Of a DNA stretch of 64,000 bases, positions 26,704-35,020 are shown in pieces; positions within the stretch are counted from its first letter, which is position 1, and every line of letters starts with the position of its first letter. Both the position numbers and the translations under genes were made by a program. The DNA comes from Planktothrix sp. PCC 11201 (GTDB lineage Bacteria; Cyanobacteriota; Cyanobacteriia; Cyanobacteriales; Microcoleaceae), in the NCBI RefSeq assembly GCF_900009135.1, contig NZ_LT797701.1, positions 472,524-536,523 on the forward strand, read 5' to 3'. The notes beneath the pieces are model-generated. The model searched no databases. It was not told where the DNA came from and saw nothing but the letters and a program-made list of their open reading frames with translations.

Positions 26704-27191
26704 GGCATATCCATTGAAGAAAACCAACATTAGACATCTTTAATTAACTACCGCCCCAGGAAACAAAAGTAGGATGGGGCGGGTTAGATTTTATAAAATT
26801 TGCCGAGAAAACCCTATCTCCTTGTGGATGGGGCGGTCGGTAGATTATGGGAAGGAATATCAGAACAGGACTATTTAGCTATTCACTCCAACTCCCCTAA
26901 ATCAACCCGAATTCCATATAATATACATATAAGAGACCAACCCTATTTTTTTATAGGGATTTCATCAATTCTTTAAATAAAAGCTGATCTGTATAAAAGT
27001 TCTGTAAAACTTTTAGAAATTTTGATCAATACCGATGACGTATCCTACCCATATTGTTATTGTGTTATCAACGACTTGTATGTAATAACTCTGGTTGCTA
27101 AGATGTCCCTTGCTAAAGAGACACTCAGGAAAACAGAGTCACGAGTTCGGGGTCAAAGTGACCAGTAGGATATTCACACACAGGAGTTCCA
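26704..27191. repeat. Spacer of the tandem unit, copy between genes 2 and 3
   Basis: This 488-bp spacer repeats 25442-25929 at an offset of 1262 bp, apparently without change, including terminator, leader hairpins and ribosome-binding site. Confidence 0.8.
26751..26782 (+). terminator. Terminator of PEP-CTERM gene 2
   Basis: The CCGCCCCA/TGGGGCGG hairpin recurs 1262 bp after the first copy, followed by the same T-rich stretch. Confidence 0.7.
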
Positions 27192-27965
27192 ATGAAAACC
27201 ACATTCCTCACAACCTTAATCTCAACCCTAGCTTTAACCGGGATTTGCGCGACCTCGGCCCAAGCGTTTACCTTCACAACCAACTACACCACATCGGATA
27301 CAAGTCAGTGGAAAAGTGACATCTGGTTAAATTCAGTTAAAATTGAGAATAAAACCTACAGCAATTTCTCCCTGGTCAAAGATGTTAACATCATCCAAAA
27401 CGATCTCTGGACAGGTGACAATACAGGCGCAGCCAGTAGCGATAGAGGGGATAATGCTTCTGGGGTTAAGGCAGAAAATCCAACGGCAAGTAATTTAGCA
27501 GCCTCTCTGGGCAATTTAAACCTCAGCAATATTATTGATACCGAAGACAGTGGCGAGTTTACCCTAGACTTGTTCTTTGGTAAACCTGTGGATAATTTCC
27601 TGTTTTTTGAACGGGGCAAGAACAGTCAACTCAGAGTTCAGGCCTTTGATAAAAGTGGTGCTTTGATTGGTGGAGACTCCATTAAACTATATTCATCAGA
27701 ATGGCAGGGAGCGGGTTATAGCCTCGATACCACAGAAATCGATGAAGCTCAAATAGTAGGTTCTTTAGGAGTCAGTTTGTTTGATTTAGGAGTGACCGAT
27801 GCCAAATCTTTTGGTGGTCTACGGTTAATCAGCAAATCTAGTTATGTTGGCCCTGATTTTAAAGTGGTGGGTCTAAATACGGCCGTTCCTGAACCCACGA
27901 CTGTTTTGGGATTAGGTTTAGTGGGTGCTGCTTTAGCTATGTCTCGTCGCAAAAAAGCTCAATAA
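27192..27965 (+). CDS. PEP-CTERM exosortase-dependent protein, copy 3
   Basis: This third 257-aa copy is the most diverged in the N-terminal half: DTSQWK, KDVNIIQNDLWTGDN and SGEFT replace DTTQWK, KGVNIVQNDTWTGGN and SGKFT, and NTAVPEP replaces NVAVPEP. Its C-terminal half matches copy 1 (SGALIGG, YSLDTTEIDEAQ). The mosaic pattern of shared changes suggests gene conversion among the copies. Signal peptide and sorting tail are intact, so all three should be exported. Confidence 0.9.
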   Translation: MKTTFLTTLISTLALTGICATSAQAFTFTTNYTTSDTSQWKSDIWLNSVKIENKTYSNFSLVKDVNIIQNDLWTGDNTGAASSDRGDNASGVKAENPTASNLAASLGNLNLSNIIDTEDSGEFTLDLFFGKPVDNFLFFERGKNSQLRVQAFDKSGALIGGDSIKLYSSEWQGAGYSLDTTEIDEAQIVGSLGVSLFDLGVTDAKSFGGLRLISKSSYVGPDFKVVGLNTAVPEPTTVLGLGLVGAALAMSRRKKAQ

Positions 27966-28012
27966 GACCTATCTTTTGAATTAGTTAATATTAGACATCT
28001 CTAAATCAACCG

Positions 28013-28044
28013 CCGCCCCAGGAAATGAAAACATGATGGGGCGG
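28013..28044 (+). terminator. Terminator of PEP-CTERM gene 3
   Basis: CCGCCCCA (28013-28020) pairs with TGGGGCGG (28037-28044), followed by TTTAATTTTA. The loop differs from the first two copies while the stem is kept. Confidence 0.7.
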
Positions 28045-28236
28045 TTTAATTTTATGGGTATAGCGGTCGCACGACTCATGGTATTTGACTCATACTCATC
28101 CAGAAAACCCGACGGTGAAGTCTTTGCGACGGTGAGTTAAAATGAAGGCTGATAAATTAGTATCAAAAGTTACAGTTAACCGTTCTCTAAAAATCTTATA
28201 TCTCAATTACCTTAAAAAAAATAGGGGCAAAAGGCT

Positions 28237-29670
28237 GTGCGATTTCAATCTTACGATCCAGGTGAATTCTACGATGAACTGTTTGTGGCGAAAGGACAAC
28301 CTCGTCCCTACGCAGCCCAATTAATTGATCGAATTAATTCTTTATCCCCAGGAGATTTAGAAATTCGACAGGAAGCGGCTAAAACAGCAATGATGAAATT
28401 GGGAGCAACTTTTAACGTTTATAATGATAGTCAAGGCACGGAAAGAATATTACCTTTTGACTTAATTCCTAGAATTGTTTCTGCTTCAGAATGGGCTCAT
28501 TTAGAACGAGGATTAAAGCAACGTATTCATGTATTAAATCTATTTATTGATGATATTTATGGGGAGCAAAAAATTGTTAAAGATGGAATTATTCCCGAAG
28601 AATTAATTTTATCTTCTAAAGGATTTCTTAAACCTTGTATGGGGTTAAAGCCACCTCAAGGAATTTGGTGTCATATTACAGGGACAGATTTAGTTAGAGA
28701 TCAAGGGGGAAAATGGTACGTTCTCGAAGATAATTTGCGCTGTCCATCGGGGGTTTCCTATGTTTTGGAAAATCGCCGGGTGATGAAAAGCACATTTCCC
28801 CAACTTTTTGCAAAATTAGGGATTCAACCCGTTGATGAATACCCCAGTCATTTATTAGATACCTTGCTTAATTTAGTCGGGGATCATATTAGTAATCCGA
28901 CGGTAGTGGTTTTAACTCCGGGGATGTACAATTCTGCTTACTTTGAACATTCCTTTTTAGCCCAACAAATGGGGGTAGAATTGGTCGAAGGACGGGATTT
29001 AGTGGTGAGTGATGGCTATGTGCAAATGCGCACCACTAAGGGATTAAAACGGGTGGATGTGATTTATCGCAGAATTGATGATACTTTTATTGATCCATTA
29101 GTTTTCAATCCCGAATCAATGTTAGGAGTTCCTGGGTTAACGGAAGTCTATCGCAATGGTCGAGTTGCTCTGGCGAATGCCTTGGGAACTGGAATTGCAG
29201 ATGATAAAGTGATTTATGCTTATGTTCCCCAAATGACTCAATATTATTTAGGAGAAGAACAAATTTTATCCAATGTTCCCACCTATTTATGTTGGGAACC
29301 TAAACAACTGGAATATGTGCTAAATAATCTCGATAAATTAGTCGTTAAAGCCGCCAATGAAGCGGGGGGATATGGGATGTTAGTCGGAACCCAATCTACC
29401 GAAATAGAACGTCAAGAATTTGCTGAAAAAATTAAGGCGAATCCCCGAAATTATATTGCACAACCGACATTATCTTTATCCCGAGTTCCCACCTTACTCG
29501 GAGATACTTTTGAGGGGTGTCACGTTGATTTAAGACCCTATATTTTATATGGTGAAGATATCTATGTTCATCCGGGGGGATTAACCCGAGTGGCGATGAA
29601 AAAAGGGTCATTAGTGGTTAATTCTTCACAAGGAGGCGGGAGTAAGGATACTTGGGTTTTATGTGAATAA
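28237..29670 (+). CDS. Circularly permuted ATP-grasp type 2 protein
   Basis: This 477-aa protein is a circularly permuted ATP-grasp enzyme (DUF404/DUF407 type): YDPGEFYDELFVAKGQPRPY at the N-terminus, LEDNLRCPSGVSYVLENR in the middle, and VVKAANEAGGYGMLVG plus DLRPYILYGEDIYVHPGGLTR toward the end. The family is thought to form a peptide bond using ATP and is almost always followed by an alpha-E gene, as here. The start is GTG, giving MRFQSYDPGEF as in relatives. Confidence 0.92.
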   Translation: MRFQSYDPGEFYDELFVAKGQPRPYAAQLIDRINSLSPGDLEIRQEAAKTAMMKLGATFNVYNDSQGTERILPFDLIPRIVSASEWAHLERGLKQRIHVLNLFIDDIYGEQKIVKDGIIPEELILSSKGFLKPCMGLKPPQGIWCHITGTDLVRDQGGKWYVLEDNLRCPSGVSYVLENRRVMKSTFPQLFAKLGIQPVDEYPSHLLDTLLNLVGDHISNPTVVVLTPGMYNSAYFEHSFLAQQMGVELVEGRDLVVSDGYVQMRTTKGLKRVDVIYRRIDDTFIDPLVFNPESMLGVPGLTEVYRNGRVALANALGTGIADDKVIYAYVPQMTQYYLGEEQILSNVPTYLCWEPKQLEYVLNNLDKLVVKAANEAGGYGMLVGTQSTEIERQEFAEKIKANPRNYIAQPTLSLSRVPTLLGDTFEGCHVDLRPYILYGEDIYVHPGGLTRVAMKKGSLVVNSSQGGGSKDTWVLCE

Positions 29671-29675
29671 ATCTG

Positions 29676-29853
29676 GATCACGGATTTAAGAGGATTTCAC
29701 GGATTTTAATCTGTGTTATAGCAGGGAACAGGGAACACCGCAGGAAAAGATGGGTGTACGGCGCACGGTTTTAGCATCAGTCTATGTCCTAACACCCCAG
29801 GCGCGACTGATATAATCTGTGTTAATCTGCGTAATCCTCTTAAATCTGTGATC
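29676..29853. repeat. Inverted-repeat element between the ATP-grasp and alpha-E genes
   Basis: GATCACGGATTTAAGAGGATT (29676-29696) is complementary at 20 of 21 positions to AATCCTCTTAAATCTGTGATC (29833-29853). Internal direct repeats (CGGATTT, AATCTGTGTTA) and an AGGGAACACCG-type motif fill the interior. It separates two genes that are usually close together. Confidence 0.65.
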
Positions 29854-29928
29854 GGATTTCACGGATTTCACGGATTTTTTTGGGGCGGGTTCATCATATT
29901 CAACGGTAAACCGTTAACAATTTTTAAT

Positions 29929-30936
29929 ATGTTAAGTCGTGTTGCAGATTCTATTTATTGGTTAAATCGTTATGTAGAACGGGCGGAAAATATTGCGCGT
30001 TTTATTGACGTTAATCAAAATTTATTATTAGATTCTCCCTCCGGTGTTCAACAACAGTGGAAACCAATTGTTGTTACGACAGGAGACTTAGAAATCTTTA
30101 AAGAACGCTATGGAGAAGCGACGGCAGAAAATGTGATTCGATTTTTGACCTTTGATAGTAATTATCCCAGTTCTATTTTATCTTGTCTGCGAGCCGCCCG
30201 GGAAAATGCTCGTTCAGTTCGAGAAATTATTTCCTCGGAAATGTGGGAACAGGTGAATGAATTTTATATGATGGTGAGAGATGCGGCTTTAGGAGATAGT
30301 TCCTATCAACTCGCGGATTTCTTCTATCAAGTGAAAATGCGCGGACACCTGTTTGCGGGGGTGATGGATGCTACGATGTCCCATAATGAAGGGTGGCATT
30401 TTGGCAATATGGGGAGATTATTAGAACGGGCGGATAAAACCTCTCGAATTTTAGACGTCAAGTATTATATTCTGTTACCTTCAGTACAGGATGTGGGAAC
30501 AACAATTGATGAAATTCAGTGGATTGCCTTGTTAAAATCTGCCAGTGCTTATGAAATGTATCGGAAACGCAAACAACACCGAATTACCCCCTCTCGGGTG
30601 GTGGAATTTTTAATCTTAGATCGGGAGTTTCCCCGTTCAATTGAATATTGTTTATTACAGGCGGAGCGATCGCTTCAATGTATTACCGGAACCAGCCCCG
30701 GAACCTGGCAAAACCCTGCCGAACGGGAGTTAGGACGGCTACGTTCTGAACTCGATTATCTGACTATTGAAGAAATTATGCAAAGGGGAATTCATGAATT
30801 TTTAGATGATTTACAAAATCGGATGAATCATGTTGGTGAGCAAATTTATGAAGATTTTTTTGCCCTGAAACCGGTGGTTAGTCCCTTTGTCCAGACTCAG
30901 ACTCAAGGGAGTTCGGTGATCCATCCCCTTCGGTGA
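29929..30936 (+). CDS. Alpha-E domain protein
   Basis: This 335-aa protein is a DUF403/alpha-E domain protein: MLSRVADSIYWLNRYVERAENIARF at the start is highly characteristic, followed by an all-helical body. It partners the ATP-grasp protein encoded upstream; related pairs are often associated with transglutaminase-like proteins. The longer frame starting at 29848 is only translated repeat DNA (HGFHGFFWGG), so I place the start at 29929. Confidence 0.93.
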   Translation: MLSRVADSIYWLNRYVERAENIARFIDVNQNLLLDSPSGVQQQWKPIVVTTGDLEIFKERYGEATAENVIRFLTFDSNYPSSILSCLRAARENARSVREIISSEMWEQVNEFYMMVRDAALGDSSYQLADFFYQVKMRGHLFAGVMDATMSHNEGWHFGNMGRLLERADKTSRILDVKYYILLPSVQDVGTTIDEIQWIALLKSASAYEMYRKRKQHRITPSRVVEFLILDREFPRSIEYCLLQAERSLQCITGTSPGTWQNPAERELGRLRSELDYLTIEEIMQRGIHEFLDDLQNRMNHVGEQIYEDFFALKPVVSPFVQTQTQGSSVIHPLR

Positions 30937-31144
30937 TTTGGCTCGGGTGCAACCCTCAAGACTTTCAAACCCTCGGTTTCAATAGCCACCGCCATTCCGG
31001 GCCGATCCGATCTGAAATTGACCGTGGCGATCGCCAAAATTAGGCCTGAGCGACAACTTTTAAAATTCGTGAGTTGCCATGACCGGGCGTGGTAAAATGT
31101 GTAAAAATTCGCCCACATAATTTTTCCCCGAGGTATATTAATTC

Positions 31145-31282
31145 ATGGAAGCAATACTGCTGTTAGCAAAGTTACCCGAAGCTTACTCTATTTTTAGCCC
31201 GGTTGTTGACATTCTGCCCGTGATCCCCGTATTTTTCCTGCTGTTGGCTTTCGTTTGGCAAGCCTCCGTGGGATTCAAATAA
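31145..31282 (+). CDS. psbK: Photosystem II reaction centre protein K
   Basis: This 45-aa precursor is PsbK, a single-pass thylakoid protein of the photosystem II core. The mature protein starts at [20 protein letters not shown] and has the transmembrane segment [18 protein letters not shown]. It is a single gene with a TAAAAT -10-like sequence at about 31092-31097 and a GAGG ribosome-binding sequence. It is too short for many gene finders. Confidence 0.96.
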   Translation: MEAILLLAKLPEAYSIFSPVVDILPVIPVFFLLLAFVWQASVGFK

Positions 31283-31296
31283 GAAAACAAGTTTAA

Positions 31297-31385
31297 GCTA
31301 TCAGCGTCCAGTTAGAAACCTGTGGGGTTTTCTCAACCCGATCTAGGGTTTAACCTCCCCATGTTTTTAACTTCACGCTGATAGC
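31297..31385. other. Nested inverted repeats downstream of psbK
   Basis: GCTATCAGCGT (31297-31307) pairs perfectly with ACGCTGATAGC (31375-31385); inside, AACCC (about 31335-31339) pairs with GGGTT and a GGGG with CCCC. The whole 89 nt can fold as a long branched hairpin. It may be the psbK terminator, a small RNA or a dispersed repeat. Confidence 0.5.
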
Positions 31386-31400
31386 CTGTTCCCGTTAATA

Positions 31401-31958
31401 TTATTTTTTTCCCCCAATTGTTTTTTGGAAAGCGGGTCTTTCGTTTAAGCGTTGAATATAGTCTAAAACCGCCGGATAGGGGCTCAAATCCAACTGCAAC
31501 ATCAGGGGAATATAAGCCAAAATCGAACCTACAGCAATATCAGCCACGTTCAATTCATCACCCATTAAAAAGGGTTGTTGACTCAAAATTTTATTTAAAG
31601 GATTGAGTAAACGAGGGGTTTCTTTTTCCCGATTCGCTTCTATAAAAATCCCCGTTCCCAAGGTAGCATTTCCAAATAATACCCATTGTGTAACTGTGGC
31701 TCTTTCTTCAACAGAATTGGGCAATTTACCATGTTTTTCGGCTAAATATAATAAAATTGCGCCCGACTCCCACAGTTGAAAATCATCTTCCACAATAGCC
31801 GGAACTTTACCAATCGGATTAATCGATAAAAATTCAGGTTGTAGGTGTTCTCCCGCCGCCATATCTAATAAAATAAACTCGTAGGGAACCCCAATTTCTT
31901 CTAAATACCATTGAACAATTGAAGCCCGACTGCGAGCACCACCATACAGTTTTAACAT
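31401..31958 (-). CDS. Glutathione S-transferase family protein
   Basis: This 185-aa protein has a thioredoxin-like N-terminal domain (MLKLYGGARSRASIVQWYLEE; INPIGKVPAIVEDD with the cis-Pro; WESGAILLYLAEK) and an all-helical C-terminal domain (GDELNVADIAVGSILAYI). The Ser/Arg-containing N-terminal loop GARSRAS would hold the active residue. It probably works in detoxification in the cytoplasm. Substrate unknown. No operon partner. Confidence 0.9.
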   Translation of the reverse strand: MLKLYGGARSRASIVQWYLEEIGVPYEFILLDMAAGEHLQPEFLSINPIGKVPAIVEDDFQLWESGAILLYLAEKHGKLPNSVEERATVTQWVLFGNATLGTGIFIEANREKETPRLLNPLNKILSQQPFLMGDELNVADIAVGSILAYIPLMLQLDLSPYPAVLDYIQRLNERPAFQKTIGGKK

Positions 31959-32058
31959 GAATCTTTATCCTTTTTTAAGATGAGAACTTTCTAAAAAAGT
32001 TTATCATAAAAGTAGAAAGATAAAACAGAATTAATATCCAGACCCAGTAAAAAGAAAC

Positions 32059-32856
32059 GTGTTCGATAATATCTGCAAATTTCTAGCGGAGAATTTTTCC
32101 GAGGATTTAGCCAGTTGGTTATTAGGTTTTCCGATTCAGTTAGCACAACTGAGCCCAACGGAGTTATCCTTAGAACCGATTCGCGCAGATTCCTTAATTT
32201 TACTCCAATCTGATGAGTTGGTATTGCATACGGAATTCCAAACTCAACCGGATGTAATGATGCCCTTTCGGATGTTAGATTATCGAGTGAGGGTATATCG
32301 ACGGTTTCCGCAAAAGTCAATGCGTCAGGTGGTGATTTATTTACAGCCAACAAAATCCCCTTTAGTTCAACAAAATACCTTTAGATTAGAAAAAACCTCC
32401 CATGAATTTGAGGTCATTCGTCTTTGGGAACAACCCACAGAGGAGTTTTTGAGAATCCCTGGGTTATTACCTTTTGCGGTATTAAGCCAGACTAATGATC
32501 CCGCCCTGGTCTTAACTCAAATCTCCCAAATAACTCAACAAATTGCAGATCGGCGAGTTCAAAGTAATTTAATGGCTGCATCTGCAATTCTCGCCGGATT
32601 AGTGTTAGAACCAGAAGTCATTCAACGGATTATCAGGAGTGATATTATGCAAGAATCTACCATGTATCAAGAAATTTTACGACAAGGGAAAGAACAGGGT
32701 CGTGTTGAGGGTCGCGCGGACGCCTTAAAACAAGTGGCAATTCTATTACTCAAAATGGGCATGGGTTTAGAACAAATTGCTGAAACAACACAATTAACTG
32801 TTCCTCAAATTCAAGAGTTACAACAAACCCAAGAACAGGACAATCAAAATAATTAA
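32059..32856 (+). CDS. Rpn/YhgA-like PD-(D/E)XK family protein
   Basis: This 265-aa protein belongs to the Rpn/YhgA-like transposase-related family common in cyanobacteria. The N-terminal part has the nuclease-type pattern RADSLILLQSDELVLHTEFQTQPD (D...EFQ) and MLDYRVRVYRRF. The C-terminus is a charged helix (EQGRVEGRADALKQVA) typical of this family. The start is GTG. Related E. coli proteins promote recombination; the role here is unknown. Confidence 0.85.
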   Translation: MFDNICKFLAENFSEDLASWLLGFPIQLAQLSPTELSLEPIRADSLILLQSDELVLHTEFQTQPDVMMPFRMLDYRVRVYRRFPQKSMRQVVIYLQPTKSPLVQQNTFRLEKTSHEFEVIRLWEQPTEEFLRIPGLLPFAVLSQTNDPALVLTQISQITQQIADRRVQSNLMAASAILAGLVLEPEVIQRIIRSDIMQESTMYQEILRQGKEQGRVEGRADALKQVAILLLKMGMGLEQIAETTQLTVPQIQELQQTQEQDNQNN

Positions 32857-32895
32857 ACAAAAATGGGAGGCAATTTCTTGAAAATCAAGCTAACA

Positions 32896-32928
32896 TTAAG
32901 GGATTTTGCCCCCATGAAAATCCCTTAA
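32896..32928. terminator. Bidirectional terminator between convergent genes
   Basis: TTAAGGGATTTT (32896-32907) pairs perfectly with AAAATCCCTTAA (32917-32928), a 12-bp stem with a 9-nt loop, between the convergent Rpn-like gene and the gene ending at 32935. Confidence 0.75.
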
Positions 32929-32934
32929 ATAGAA

Positions 32935-33399
32935 TTACAGAACTTGGTGGGTATAAGCGTGTTGTTTGACATTATCTTCCGTCCGAATCATGCGCTCGGA
33001 ATTTAAAACCCGTTTTCGTTCTAAGGAGTAATTAAATTCTTTAAAACTGGTTCCTAAAGGAATATGAAGTTTAGCTTGGGGTCGATTCTTGTAAGTGCGA
33101 GTAGCGGCGATCGCGCGATCGCTAAAATTCTCACAAAAATGGGCATCTGTTGTTAATTCTGCGGGAATTTTAGCCTCTGCGTTCATCAAAATAGAACCTA
33201 ATGTCACCGCTAAAGCCACTTCATAGGAAGTCGGAACTCCTTTAAGAATTGCTTCTAAAGCCGCTGAGGGAATGGGTTCAACCACTTTTACTTGATGAAC
33301 TTCCCCATCTTCTTTCACAAAACAGGTCGCTAAACCAATGACGACATAATCATCAGTCGAGAGATCAGGGGCGTTAGGATAAGCTGTTGCAGTTGTCAT
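32935..33399 (-). CDS. Conserved cyanobacterial hypothetical protein
   Basis: This 154-aa protein starts at MTTATAYPNAPDLSTDDYVV; I prefer the ATG at 33399 to the longer frame starting 33474, whose N-terminus is unrelated. It has YVVIGLATCFVKEDGEV and a repeat-free alpha/beta middle with EVALAVTLGSILMNAEAKIP, and an Arg/Lys-rich end. I recognise it as a widespread cyanobacterial protein but know no function. No signal peptide. Confidence 0.75.
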   Translation of the reverse strand: MTTATAYPNAPDLSTDDYVVIGLATCFVKEDGEVHQVKVVEPIPSAALEAILKGVPTSYEVALAVTLGSILMNAEAKIPAELTTDAHFCENFSDRAIAATRTYKNRPQAKLHIPLGTSFKEFNYSLERKRVLNSERMIRTEDNVKQHAYTHQVL

Positions 33400-33582
33400 A
33401 AAAATTAAAAGGTTCAGAATTCCAAGAATCATTCGCTGGTTGCATTGTACCAAGTTCCGATCTTCCCCACCCAAACCGAATTAAACCCTGAAAGGGTCTA
33501 AACCCTTACCTGACTTTAACAATAGGGATATTGTGAAACTCGTTAAGCTTCACATTTTGCTAAAATATTTAACCAAACTTTA

Positions 33583-34038
33583 TCAAAATACCCCTGGGGT
33601 TTTCGGTTGGGCTTGAGCAATAGCCACTGTTGACCCTCGATAAATTTGCTTAGAAACCAGTAAGGTTTTGACTCCAGCAGCTTGTAAGGCGGCGGCTTCA
33701 GCTACACTCGGTGTTCCGACTGCTGTTCCCACCCGAGCAGAAGGGTTAGGAACCTGCACAGACCGCAATAACTCCGACGAGAAGGTGCGTAAGGGCCAAT
33801 TTTTGGCTTCGCACAATTCTACTAACCCGGGTTCATTCCCTTTGCTATCTAAAGTGGCAATGCCGGCGATCGCATTTTCCTCTAAATTATACTGTTGTAA
33901 AACCTGCTGAATGGCGGTTTCAATTAGACTTCTAGGGGTTAACCGTCCACAACCGACACCGACCCACAATAGCTTGGGAAACCACGGAGTTTTAGGAGTA
34001 TCAAATCTTACCATCTTCTGCCATGGGGAAAAACTCAT
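33583..34038 (-). CDS. CobE/CbiG C-terminal domain protein
   Basis: This 151-aa protein matches the C-terminal domain of CbiG, also found alone as CobE, in cobalamin biosynthesis: LLWVGVGCGRLTPRSLIETAIQQVL, AIAGIATLDSKGNEPGL and SVAEAAALQAAG. The GxGCxRxT start and the SVAEAAAL motif are family hallmarks. CbiG opens the lactone ring of cobalt-precorrin-5A; the stand-alone domain's exact role is less clear. No other cobalamin gene is nearby. Confidence 0.88.
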   Translation of the reverse strand: MSFSPWQKMVRFDTPKTPWFPKLLWVGVGCGRLTPRSLIETAIQQVLQQYNLEENAIAGIATLDSKGNEPGLVELCEAKNWPLRTFSSELLRSVQVPNPSARVGTAVGTPSVAEAAALQAAGVKTLLVSKQIYRGSTVAIAQAQPKTPGVF

Positions 34039-34204
34039 TAGGTAACAGTAATCGATTAAGATAGAGAAATTGTTTCTTTGATGATCATTAATGGAAAAAA
34101 CTCCTATTTATACAATTATCGGGTATGGGGGCATCCTTAAACAGACCCAAAATTTTGAGCCAGTTGTCAATTTTTATTTTAGGTAAAAAGGCGGAGCATC
34201 TATA

Positions 34205-34993
34205 ATGGATCAGAGAACAGAACTATTATTAAAACTCGATATTCTTAAAGAATTTTATACAGAAGAAATCGAAACCATTAGCGAATATTTTTCGATTCAT
34301 AAGTTCTTTGATTTACAGGTGATTATGCCCCAAACAGGTCAGGATTCCTCCTTTGGGATTATTTTATCTGGGGAAGTCAGCATCAGTGATGACAAAATAG
34401 AAAATTCCAGTCGGACTAAAGGGGATATCTTAGGGGAAATGGCATTTATTCATGGCTTTCGATCGGATTTTATTGCGGCGAGTGATGGGGCGATCGCGAT
34501 TATGACCTTTGATGATATTGAAAAGCTCAAACTCAAACACCCTTATTTAGCAGTTAAATTAGTTGATTTTGTTACCCATAATCTTGTTAATAATTTACGC
34601 AAAAATGACAAAAAAGACAATACAGAAATCCTAGTATTATTAGCCGATGATCATTTATTTTCAGACTTGATTAATTTAATCAAAGATCATCTTCATATTA
34701 TCAATAAATTTTCCATCTTCACCTCCGAAAAATTAAAAATAATCTTAGAAAAAAACACAAATTTAACCATTAGTCAAGTCATTGAACCCCAGAGTTTGAT
34801 TTTGGGTGAAACAGCTATTGGTCATCAAATTCTGTTAGATCAAGTTAAAGCCATTATGTACCTCCGAGATCCGGTAAAAGTCGAATCTAACCCCGCATCC
34901 GTTGAAGCCTTATCTCGATTATGTGACTTACAACAGGTTTTATTTGCAACTAATTTATTAACGGCAAATGCCATTTTTCAGTATTTAGAATAA
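34205..34993 (+). CDS. Cyclic-nucleotide-binding-like domain fused to degenerate methylglyoxal synthase domain
   Basis: This 262-aa protein joins two domains. Residues about 1-130 look like a cyclic nucleotide-binding fold (FGIILSGEVSISDD, GDILGEMAFIHGFRSDF), though the phosphate cassette RxA is not kept. Residues 141-262 align along their length with methylglyoxal synthase (ILVLLADDHLFSDL, AIMYLRDPVKVESNPASVEAL, FATNLLTANAIFQYL). The MGS catalytic Asp71 (GGDQQ) is IGHQI here, His19 and His98 are replaced and the TGTTGN phosphate loop is lost, while Asp91 remains. It is probably a sensor pseudoenzyme. Confidence 0.75.
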   Translation: MDQRTELLLKLDILKEFYTEEIETISEYFSIHKFFDLQVIMPQTGQDSSFGIILSGEVSISDDKIENSSRTKGDILGEMAFIHGFRSDFIAASDGAIAIMTFDDIEKLKLKHPYLAVKLVDFVTHNLVNNLRKNDKKDNTEILVLLADDHLFSDLINLIKDHLHIINKFSIFTSEKLKIILEKNTNLTISQVIEPQSLILGETAIGHQILLDQVKAIMYLRDPVKVESNPASVEALSRLCDLQQVLFATNLLTANAIFQYLE

Positions 34994-35020
34994 AATTGAT
35001 TAAGCACAGGAGATCATCCC

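Noticed and set aside
28142-28324. 60-aa ORF before the ATP-grasp gene
   Set aside because: It overlaps the GTG start of the ATP-grasp gene in another frame and has no recognisable features.
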